A program made the translations under genes and the position numbers. A DNA stretch of 7,550 bases, from assembly GCA_002392385.1 (NCBI GenBank), contig DGGX01000029.1, positions 1 through 7,550 on the forward strand, read 5' to 3'. This document shows positions 1 to 4,057 of this stretch, one piece after another; within the stretch, counting starts at the first letter, position 1, and each line of letters opens with the position of its first letter. The DNA comes from Lachnospiraceae bacterium UBA3863. Its GTDB lineage: Bacteria > Bacillota > Clostridia > Lachnospirales > Lachnospiraceae. The notes under the pieces were generated by a model. The model did no database searches. It saw only the letters and a program-made list of their open reading frames with translations, and was not told the origin of the DNA.

Positions 1-578
1 GCCACCTGGGCAACGGCGCCAGCATCTCCGCTGTCAACCACGGCAAGTGCGTCGACACCTCCATGGGCCTGACCCCCCTCGAGGGCCTGATCATGGGCAC
101 CCGCAGCGGTGACATCGACCCCGCCATCATCGAGTTCATCGCCAACAAGGAGAACCTGAACGTCACTGAGGTGCTCAACATCCTCAACAAGAAGTCCGGC
201 GTCTTCGCTCTGTCCGGCGGCCTCAGCTCCGATTTCCGTGATCTGGAAGCCGGCTACAAGAACGGCAACAAGCAGGCTCAGCTGGCCGTTGACGCTTTCT
301 GCTACAACGTGGCCAAATACGTCGGCGCCTACGCAGCGGCCATGAACGGCGTGGACGTCATCGCCTTCACCGCCGGCATCGGCGAGAACAGCCCCTTCGT
401 CCGCGAGAAGGTCCTGGCCTACTTCGGCTACCTGGGCATCGATGTGGACGAGGCAGCCAACGCCAACCGCGGCAAGGACATCCGCATCTCCACACCCGAC
501 AGCAAGGTGGCGGTCTACGTCATCCCCACCAACGAAGAGCTGGCCATCGCCAGAGAGACCTTCGCGCTGTGCAAGTAA
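1..578 (+). CDS. ackA: Acetate kinase, C-terminal half (5' end outside window)
   Basis: Acetate kinase interconverts acetyl phosphate plus ADP and acetate plus ATP in the cytoplasm, the last step of the Pta-AckA pathway. The reading frame enters at base 3 and encodes 191 residues to a TAA stop, about half of the usual ~400. Visible family motifs, in order, are HLGNGAS at the very start (contains the conserved active-site His), MGTRSGDIDP (contains the active-site Arg), GGLSSDFRDLE, the nucleotide-binding FTAGIGENSPFVRE stretch, and TNEELAIARET near the C-terminus (contains the conserved Glu). All key residues in this half are present and there is no frameshift. Codons end strongly in C or G, as in a highly expressed gene. 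No + strand terminator follows directly. The first hairpin with a T-tract on this strand lies at 1015-1055, so the mRNA may carry the whole foldback as its 3' UTR (inference). Confidence 0.97.
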   Translation, partial: HLGNGASISAVNHGKCVDTSMGLTPLEGLIMGTRSGDIDPAIIEFIANKENLNVTEVLNILNKKSGVFALSGGLSSDFRDLEAGYKNGNKQAQLAVDAFCYNVAKYVGAYAAAMNGVDVIAFTAGIGENSPFVREKVLAYFGYLGIDVDEAANANRGKDIRISTPDSKVAVYVIPTNEELAIARETFALCK

Positions 579-587
579 GAATTCAGT

Positions 588-622
588 AAAAAAGCTGCCG
601 CTGCGAGGTCCCTAACGGCAGC
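588..622 (-). terminator. Possible rho-independent terminator facing ackA
   Basis: Read on the minus strand, the 7-bp stem GCTGCCG/CGGCAGC (616-622 with 594-600) has a 15-nt loop and is followed at once by six T (588-593). It would stop minus-strand transcription that passed the regulator gene's first terminator, before it runs antisense into ackA. The same bases can instead pair with 1040-1055 as the outer stem of the foldback, so the two folds compete. Confidence 0.5.
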
Positions 623-799
623 CAAACGGTAAGACATACCATAAAGCCAATATCATTTTTAACGGGAACTTGTGATTCTCCACCGCCGCCCGGGAGTAAT
701 TTCGTAAGCGGCGCAGATATACAGGAAAGCCATAAGACCGGATACAAGGCTTTTGGAATGAGCGGAGAGTTTACCAATTCTTACGTCGGAGGAGAGAGG

Positions 800-884
800 G
801 CGAGGCCGGCAGCTCCTGCCGGCCGAGGCTCCGGATGTCTGAGCCGGCCGTCCATCGGGACGGACGGCGAGTTCCGGAGGCGTA
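800..884. other. Branched GC-rich hairpin tip of the foldback
   Basis: Two helices sit at the top of the long stem and would make a three-way junction. Hairpin A is GGCCGGCAG (804-812), a CTC loop, then CTGCCGGCC (816-824): nine perfect pairs. Hairpin B closes with CTCCGGA (829-835) against TCCGGAG (873-879) and encloses an inner hairpin, 843-853 with 858-868, that pairs at 10 of 11 positions around the tetraloop ATCG (854-857). Both strands could form equivalent shapes. No function can be assigned from the sequence. Such compact branching is more than simple arm complementarity requires, so a structured RNA is possible. Confidence 0.7.
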
Positions 885-952
885 CCTCTCTCCGATGAAA
901 AGTAAGAATTGAGTAAACTCCCGCGAAATTCCACGCCTGTATCCGGCCTTAT

Positions 953-1040
953 GGCCTTCCGGTAAACACAAAAGAACTGCCGCTTCCGAAATGGTCTTCC
1001 GGCAACCACAAAATAACTGCCGCTTCCGAAATGACCTTCC
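953..1040. repeat. 40-bp tandem repeat, 2.2 copies
   Basis: Unit 1 is 953-992 and unit 2 is 993-1032, followed by a third partial copy that starts at 1033 (GACCTTCCG). The two full units share AACTGCCGCTTCCGAAAT exactly and differ at only a few positions elsewhere. Each copy carries an inverted pair (TGCCG at 978-982 with CGGCA at 1000-1004; AACTGCCGCT at 1015-1024 with AGCGGCAGTT at 1043-1052), so the repeat duplicates a terminator-like hairpin. The matching left arm of the foldback has only one clear counterpart of this unit (699-712). Confidence 0.85.
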
Positions 1041-1055
1041 GCAGCGGCAGTTTTT
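1015..1055. terminator. Bidirectional rho-independent terminator
   Basis: A perfect 10-bp stem, AACTGCCGCT (1015-1024) with AGCGGCAGTT (1043-1052), has an 18-nt loop. On the + strand it runs into TTTTT (1051-1055), which would end ackA transcription. On the minus strand it is followed by TTATTTTG and starts directly after the regulator's stop codon, so it should end that transcript too. The T-run overlaps the first base of the reverse-strand stop triplet at 1055-1057. Confidence 0.75.
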
Positions 1056-1384
1056 CAGCTGTTGTTATTCTCGTTCTTCTTCCCCCGATTTTTCCTCGCG
1101 GCGGCCTTGCGTTCGCAGGTCTTCCTGAACATGGTGCGGTATTCTTCGAGGCGGGCGCGTGACTCTTCATTGAGGGGGCCCGGGGAGGAGTTGTCCGTGA
1201 TGCCCAGCAGGTAGTCGGTGGTGGTGTTGTAGATCAGTGCCAGGCGGACGAGGACGGAGATGGGAACGTCGTTCTCACCCGTCTCATATTTCGAGTAGCC
1301 GGTCTGGGACATACCCAGCAGTCCGGCGATATCATTCTGGCTCAGATCGTGATCTTCTCTGAGATTTCGAATTCTGTCGTACAT
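1055..1384 (-). CDS. Small XRE/Cro-CI type HTH transcriptional regulator
   Basis: This 109-residue protein has an N-terminal helix-turn-helix of the HTH_3 (Cro/C1) family at about residues 3-62: RIRNLREDHDLSQNDIAGLLGMSQTGYSKYETGE and on to the family-typical TTDYLLG end. The usual family pattern (LSQ..iA..lgmSqt.yskyE.G) is intact, so it should bind DNA, probably as a dimer. The C-terminal 45 residues hold a short charged helix (EESRARLEEYRTMF) and a very basic, Asn-rich tail with no recognisable ligand domain. The start is set by GGAGG five bases upstream of the ATG (1382-1384). It is transcribed divergently from rpmF and convergently with ackA. A perfect palindrome at 1454-1470 in the divergent gap is a candidate operator, so autoregulation is likely but inferred. 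It is unusual for such a gene to sit between ackA and rpmF. Target genes are unknown. Confidence 0.9.
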   Translation of the reverse strand: MYDRIRNLREDHDLSQNDIAGLLGMSQTGYSKYETGENDVPISVLVRLALIYNTTTDYLLGITDNSSPGPLNEESRARLEEYRTMFRKTCERKAAARKNRGKKNENNNS

Positions 1385-1420
1385 GTTAACCTCCCGCGGC
1401 GGGATAGACCCGATAGAGAG

Positions 1421-1449
1421 ATTATAAGATGTCTTTTGACCACCATAAG
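1421..1449 (-). promoter_or_regulatory. Probable promoter of the HTH regulator
   Basis: On the minus strand there is a perfect -10 box TATAAT (1421-1426). The -35 region is weak: TTATGG (1443-1448) at a 16-bp spacing is the best match. The implied start near 1414 gives a leader of about 30 nt. A strong -10 with a poor -35 suits a promoter that depends on a regulator bound just upstream. The palindrome centre at 1462 would be near -48. Confidence 0.5.
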
Positions 1450-1453
1450 AAAA

Positions 1454-1470
1454 TAACCTGAAACAGGTTA
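1454..1470. promoter_or_regulatory. Perfect 7-3-7 palindrome, candidate operator of the HTH regulator
   Basis: TAACCTG-AAA-CAGGTTA is a perfect inverted repeat with a 3-bp centre, of the size and shape bound by dimers of Cro/CI-type regulators. It lies in the divergent gap, upstream of the regulator's -10 box and about 70 bp upstream of the predicted rpmF start. A related half-site (AGGTTAA on the minus strand) overlaps the regulator's ribosome binding site at 1386-1392. There is no T-tract, so it is unlikely to be a terminator. Binding by the neighbouring regulator is inference. Confidence 0.6.
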
Positions 1471-1495
1471 AGAAAAGAAGGAAGGGAGAAAATGT

Positions 1496-1540
1496 ATGTT
1501 GACAAACCTTTTCGAACTGGGTAAAATACCTTTTGCATGA
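1496..1540 (+). pseudogene. 14-codon ORF, possible remnant of the yceD/DUF177 start
   Basis: ATG at 1496 opens MLTNLFELGKIPFA and stops at TGA (1538-1540). A good ribosome binding site (GAAGGGAG, 1481-1488) sits seven bases before it. In many Clostridia a DUF177 (YceD) gene lies directly upstream of rpmF and its product often begins with something like MLINL; that gene is missing here. The short frame may be its stump after a deletion. Against this, the -35 box of the rpmF promoter (1499-1504) lies inside it, so it would only be translated from a transcript starting further upstream. Chance resemblance of a few residues is quite possible. Confidence 0.25.
1499..1527 (+). promoter_or_regulatory. 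Sigma-A promoter for rpmF
   Basis: The -35 box is a perfect TTGACA (1499-1504). A 17-bp spacer leads to TAAAAT (1522-1527), one mismatch from the -10 consensus. The start would be near 1534, giving a short leader of about 30 nt that contains the rpmF ribosome binding site AAGGAGGT (1551-1558). This is among the best housekeeping promoter matches in the window, as expected for a ribosomal protein gene. Confidence 0.8.
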
Positions 1541-1564
1541 CTAAAGATGTAAGGAGGTGTAAAG

Positions 1565-1747
1565 ATGTCTATCTGCCCTAAGAATAAATCCTCGAAGAGC
1601 CACAGAGATATGCGGAGAGCGAACTGGAAGATGAGTGCTCCCACACTTGTGAAGTGCAGCAAGTGCGGTGCCCTGACCATGCCTCACCGTGTATGCAAGA
1701 AGTGCGGCAGCTATAATAAGCGCGAGATCGTCAAGGTTGAGGACTGA
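1565..1747 (+). CDS. rpmF: 50S ribosomal protein L32
   Basis: This 60-residue protein is a structural part of the large ribosomal subunit. The N-terminus MSICPKNKSSKSHRDMRRANW is the basic L32 leader in the form seen in Clostridia, and the full length matches the family. Four cysteines (C31-x2-C34 and C44-x2-C47) form the zinc ribbon of the C+ version of L32; some bacteria also carry a zinc-free version used under zinc limitation. The start is fixed by AAGGAGGT six bases before the ATG. The gene has its own strong promoter at 1499-1527. In related genomes it normally follows a DUF177 gene and precedes plsX. Here the DUF177 gene is missing and 309 bp separate it from plsX, so the two may be only partly co-transcribed. 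Confidence 0.97.
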   Translation: MSICPKNKSSKSHRDMRRANWKMSAPTLVKCSKCGALTMPHRVCKKCGSYNKREIVKVED

Positions 1748-1770
1748 GCGATCCGGACGCACGGAATGAG

Positions 1771-1835
1771 ATAAGTAATCAGGAACCCCGGGCCATGTAT
1801 GTGGTCCGGGGTATACTTATTGGATGATCTTTTTT
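1771..1835 (+). terminator. Strong hairpin after rpmF, possible terminator or attenuator
   Basis: The outer arms ATAAGTA (1771-1777) and TACTTAT (1814-1820) enclose a GC-rich stem, ACCCCGGGCC (1785-1794) with GGTCCGGGGT (1803-1812), which pairs throughout including one G-T. Six T (1830-1835) follow only after nine further bases, so it is not a textbook intrinsic terminator. It could reduce read-through from rpmF to plsX or protect the 3' end of a short rpmF mRNA. A 12-bp GC-rich palindrome (1837-1848) follows the T-run. Confidence 0.5.
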
Positions 1836-1854
1836 GCTCCCGCGGGAGGGCAGG

Positions 1855-1888
1855 ACCGGCGGCGGATACCGCCGCGCACACGTCCGGT
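1855..1888 (+). other. GC-rich hairpin upstream of the plsX promoter
   Basis: CGGCGG (1860-1865), an ATA loop and CCGCCG (1869-1874) make a 6-bp stem, and ACCGG (1855-1859) can pair with CCGGT (1884-1888) outside it. It is not followed by a T-run on either strand. It ends seven bases before the -35 box of the proposed plsX promoter. Its role is unknown, and chance pairing in GC-rich DNA cannot be ruled out. Confidence 0.4.
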
Positions 1889-1894
1889 GCTGTC

Positions 1895-1923
1895 TTGAAA
1901 TCTGTGGGGGCATTTAGTATATT
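1895..1923 (+). promoter_or_regulatory. Probable sigma-A promoter for plsX-acpP-rnc-smc
   Basis: TTGAAA (1895-1900) and TATATT (1918-1923) are separated by exactly 17 bp, and each box is close to consensus. The start would be near 1930, giving a leader of about 127 nt to plsX. An imperfect dyad, TTTAGTAT-ATTG-ATAGTGAA (1913-1932), covers the -10 box and could be a repressor site. It does not fit the FapR consensus spacing well. Confidence 0.6.
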
Positions 1924-1950
1924 GATAGTGAACAGGGTGCATCCGCGGAA

Positions 1951-2034
1951 GGTCTGAGACCGGCGGTATGAGGCTGACGGCCGGAAGGTGAAGGCCGGAG
2001 GCTGACGGTCTGAGAAGGAAGGCGGAGCACAGGA
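1951..2034 (+). repeat. Degenerate 28-bp direct repeat in the plsX leader
   Basis: GAGGCTGACGG occurs at 1970-1980 and again exactly 28 bp later at 1998-2008, and GGTCTGAGA occurs at 1951-1959 and 56 bp later at 2007-2015. Together these give a 28-bp period over three units (1951-1978, 1979-2006, 2007-2034), the third only partly conserved. The run is purine-rich. The reading frames through it are short and closed, so it does not look coding. It would lie in the 5' UTR of plsX. Confidence 0.55.
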
Positions 2035-2056
2035 ACCCAGAGAGAAGGATACAGAT

Positions 2057-3070
2057 ATGAGTGAACTGGTGACGGTGGCACTGGATGCGATGGGCGGCGA
2101 TAACGCCCCCGGAGAGATCGTAAAGGGAGCTGTGAATGCCCTCAACGCCAATGCGGGTGTGCGGGTGATCCTGGTAGGCAGACAGGAGGAGATCGATAAG
2201 GTGCTGGCCGAGGCGGGTCCTTATCCTGCGGACAGGCTCAGTATCCGGCATGCGTCGGAAGTGATCGAGATGGGCGAACCGCCGGTGGATGCCCTGCGGC
2301 GGAAGAAGGACTCCTCCATCGTTGTGGGCATGAAGATGGTCCGGAACGGCGAGTGTGACGCTTTTGTCACCGCCGGCTCGAGCGGCGCGGCGCTGGCGGG
2401 AGGTCAGCTCCTCGTCAGGCGGATCAAGGGGATCGAGAGGCCGCCTTTTGCCCCGATCCTTCCCTCGGCGAAGGGACCGGTCCTGCTGGTGGACTGCGGA
2501 GCCAACATGGACCCACGGCCGTCTCAGCTGGTGCAATTCGCGCAGATGGGCAGCGTCTACATGAAGAATATGTGCGGGATCGAGAATCCCCGTGTCGCCA
2601 TCGTCAATGTCGGCGCGGAGGAGGAGAAGGGCAACGCCCTGGTCAAGGAGACCCGTCCTCTGCTGGAGGCCTGCAGCGGTATCAACTTCATCGGCAATAT
2701 CGAGGGAAGGGATATCGTGGAAGGCGCGGCGGATGTGGTCGTGACGGACGCCTTCACAGGCAACGCGATCCTCAAGACCATGGAAGGGACGGCGTCTGTG
2801 CTGATCCACGGCATCAAAGATGCCATGATGTCCAGCCTGCGCACCAAGATCGGCGCCCTGCTGGTCAAGCCGGCCCTCAAGGATCTGCTCAAGAATTTCG
2901 ACGCCACCGAGTACGGCGGCGCCCCTATGCTGGGACTGACGGGTCTGGTGGTGAAGTGCCACGGCAACTCCACGGCCAAGGAGATCAGCAAGTCCATCGA
3001 ACAGTGTGTTCTGTTCAAAGAGAAGAGGATCAACGAACAGCTGGCGGAGGCTATGGGCCTGCAGATGTGA
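2057..3070 (+). CDS. plsX: Phosphate acyltransferase PlsX (acyl-ACP:phosphate acyltransferase)
   Basis: PlsX converts acyl-ACP and phosphate to acyl-phosphate plus ACP. The acyl-phosphate is then used by PlsY to start phospholipid synthesis, so it links fatty acid and membrane lipid synthesis; in other bacteria it is a peripheral membrane enzyme. The 337 residues match the usual length. Conserved stretches, in order, are LDAMGGDNAP (9-18), VTAGSSGA (104-111), LLVDCGANMDPRP (about 143-156), NVGAEEEKGN (about 183-193), FIGNIEGRDI (about 211-220), VVVTDAFTGNAILK (227-240) and EYGGAPMLGL (285-294). No residue expected from the family looks lost. The start is supported by GAGAAGGA eight bases before the ATG. 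acpP follows after 42 bp, which fits a shared transcript in which PlsX's partner ACP is made from the same operon. Confidence 0.97.
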   Translation: MSELVTVALDAMGGDNAPGEIVKGAVNALNANAGVRVILVGRQEEIDKVLAEAGPYPADRLSIRHASEVIEMGEPPVDALRRKKDSSIVVGMKMVRNGECDAFVTAGSSGAALAGGQLLVRRIKGIERPPFAPILPSAKGPVLLVDCGANMDPRPSQLVQFAQMGSVYMKNMCGIENPRVAIVNVGAEEEKGNALVKETRPLLEACSGINFIGNIEGRDIVEGAADVVVTDAFTGNAILKTMEGTASVLIHGIKDAMMSSLRTKIGALLVKPALKDLLKNFDATEYGGAPMLGLTGLVVKCHGNSTAKEISKSIEQCVLFKEKRINEQLAEAMGLQM

Positions 3071-3112
3071 ATCTGCGGCAGCAAATTCTGAATATTTTTG
3101 GAGGAAAGAATC

Positions 3113-3352
3113 ATGGATATCGAGTTCAAAAAGCTCTGTGGTATCATTGCGGATGTTCTGGGCGTAGATGAGGCGGAGATCACAAGGGACACGACCTTTG
3201 AGGATGATCTGGGCGCGGATTCTCTGGATATTGCGCAGATCGTCATGGGCATCGAAGAGGAGTTCGGGCTCGAAGTGGATCTGGACAATGTCGGCAAGAT
3301 CACGACTGTGGGAGAGGCACTGGATCTGATCCGCTCCGCTGTGGAGGGATAA
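3113..3352 (+). CDS. acpP: Acyl carrier protein
   Basis: This small acidic protein carries growing acyl chains as thioesters on a 4'-phosphopantetheine arm, for fatty acid synthesis and for PlsX. The attachment serine is S37 in the classic GADSLDI motif. The 79 residues, the four-helix pattern and the high Glu/Asp content fit the family. A TTG at 3098 is in frame and would add five residues, but GGAGG (3100-3104) lies eight bases before the ATG at 3113, and the product then starts MDIEFKK as expected, so 3113 was chosen. The TAA stop directly abuts the rnc start. Confidence 0.97.
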   Translation: MDIEFKKLCGIIADVLGVDEAEITRDTTFEDDLGADSLDIAQIVMGIEEEFGLEVDLDNVGKITTVGEALDLIRSAVEG

Positions 3353-4057
3353 ATGACACAGTTCTCATCACTGGAAGAGAGAATGGGTTATCGCTTCCGG
3401 GAGCAGGCGCTTCTGGAATGTGCGCTGACCCATTCTTCCTACGCAAACGAACAGAAGATCCGCAGGACACAGGACTATGAGAGAATGGAATTCCTGGGAG
3501 ACGCGGTCCTGGAGATGGTCTCCAGCGCTTTTCTCTACAGGGAGTGTCCGGAGAGTCCGGAGGGAGAACTGTCAAGAATGCGGGCGGCCCTGGTGTGTGA
3601 GCCGGCCCTGGCCCGTTCGGCCGCGGCCCTGGATCTGTCCGACTACATACGTGTGGGACGGGGCGAGGAGCTGTCCGGCGGGAGGTTCAGGGAATCGATC
3701 GTGGCGGATGTGATGGAGGCCATTATCGGCGCCATGTTTCTGGACAGCGGGAGCGCCGCGGAGCCGGAACGCTTCATCCGGCGCTTCATTCTGCGGGACC
3801 CGCGGCAGGCTCTTATGCACAGCGATGCCAAGACGCTGCTGCAGGAGAAGGTGCAGAGCCTGGGCCTTCATGTACACTATGAACTGCTCTCGGAGAGCGG
3901 GCCGGACCATGAGAAGATGTACCGCATGGGCGTCTTCGTAGAGGACAGGCTCCTGGCAGAGGGTGAAGGACGGTCCAAAAAGACCGCCGGGCAGGAAGCC
4001 GCCTACGCGGCCCTTGCGCGCAGCAGCGAAGACGCGGGAATATTTACATGTATCTGA
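3353..4057 (+). CDS. rnc: Ribonuclease III
   Basis: This endonuclease cuts double-stranded RNA, including rRNA precursors and structured mRNAs, and acts as a homodimer with Mg2+. The 234 residues contain the catalytic domain (about 5-150) with the signature ERMEFLGDAVL (43-53). Active-site acids match those of the E. coli enzyme: E43, E46, D50, D119 and E122 (in VADVMEAIIGA). A double-stranded RNA-binding domain follows at about 158-226, ending in the typical GRSKKTAGQEAAYAAL. The ATG comes immediately after the acpP stop, with its ribosome binding site GGAGG (3343-3347) inside the end of acpP, so translation is probably coupled. The last 10 bases overlap smc. The long hairpin at 588-1055 would be a plausible substrate if transcribed (inference). 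Confidence 0.97.
   Translation: MTQFSSLEERMGYRFREQALLECALTHSSYANEQKIRRTQDYERMEFLGDAVLEMVSSAFLYRECPESPEGELSRMRAALVCEPALARSAAALDLSDYIRVGRGEELSGGRFRESIVADVMEAIIGAMFLDSGSAAEPERFIRRFILRDPRQALMHSDAKTLLQEKVQSLGLHVHYELLSESGPDHEKMYRMGVFVEDRLLAEGEGRSKKTAGQEAAYAALARSSEDAGIFTCI

Larger units (their letters stand above)
588..1055. repeat. Long imperfect foldback (inverted-repeat) element between convergent genes
   Basis: The 468-bp stretch folds back on itself. The ends match: 589-593 plus 595-605 (CTGCCGCTGCG) are complementary to 1040-1055, and 606-610 to 1033-1037. After an asymmetric part (611-698 against 993-1032), pairing resumes and continues inward: 699-704/987-992, 706-712/979-985, 724-727/957-960, 729-736/948-955, 738-746/938-946, 748-750/935-937, 754-759/928-933, 762-765/921-924, 767-784/902-920 (18 pairs with one bulge), 786-791/890-895 and 795-799/885-889. 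A branched GC-rich tip fills 800-884. No reading frame here resembles a protein. No clear target-site duplication is visible at the edges (GAATTCAGT on the left, CAGCTG on the right). Candidates are a MITE-like non-autonomous element, an expanded bidirectional terminator, or a structured RNA. The pairing is read directly; the nature of the element is inference. Confidence 0.85.

Noticed and set aside
588..1055. Retron or group II intron RNA
   Set aside because: The branched stem recalls a retron RNA, but there is no reverse transcriptase gene in the window, and no intron domain V-like hairpin or insertion within a gene is seen.
588..1055. CRISPR array
   Set aside because: The direct repeats are contiguous 40-bp units with no unique spacers, and no cas gene is present.
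583..1170. Several overlapping minus-strand frames of 60-116 codons across the foldback
   Set aside because: They have no convincing ribosome binding sites, share no family motifs and run through the palindromic arms. The inverted repeat explains the sequence better.
1914..1930. FapR operator at the plsX promoter
   Set aside because: Only one half-site fits. The second half and the spacing do not match the known consensus, so it is reported only as a weak dyad.
1817..2962. A 381-codon open frame on the minus strand opposite plsX
   Set aside because: It is a shadow of plsX, whose + strand frame carries all family motifs. The antisense product is His/Arg-rich with no recognisable domain.
3098..3112. 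TTG start extending acpP by five residues
   Set aside because: The TTG overlaps the ribosome binding site of the downstream ATG, and the shorter product matches the normal ACP start and length.
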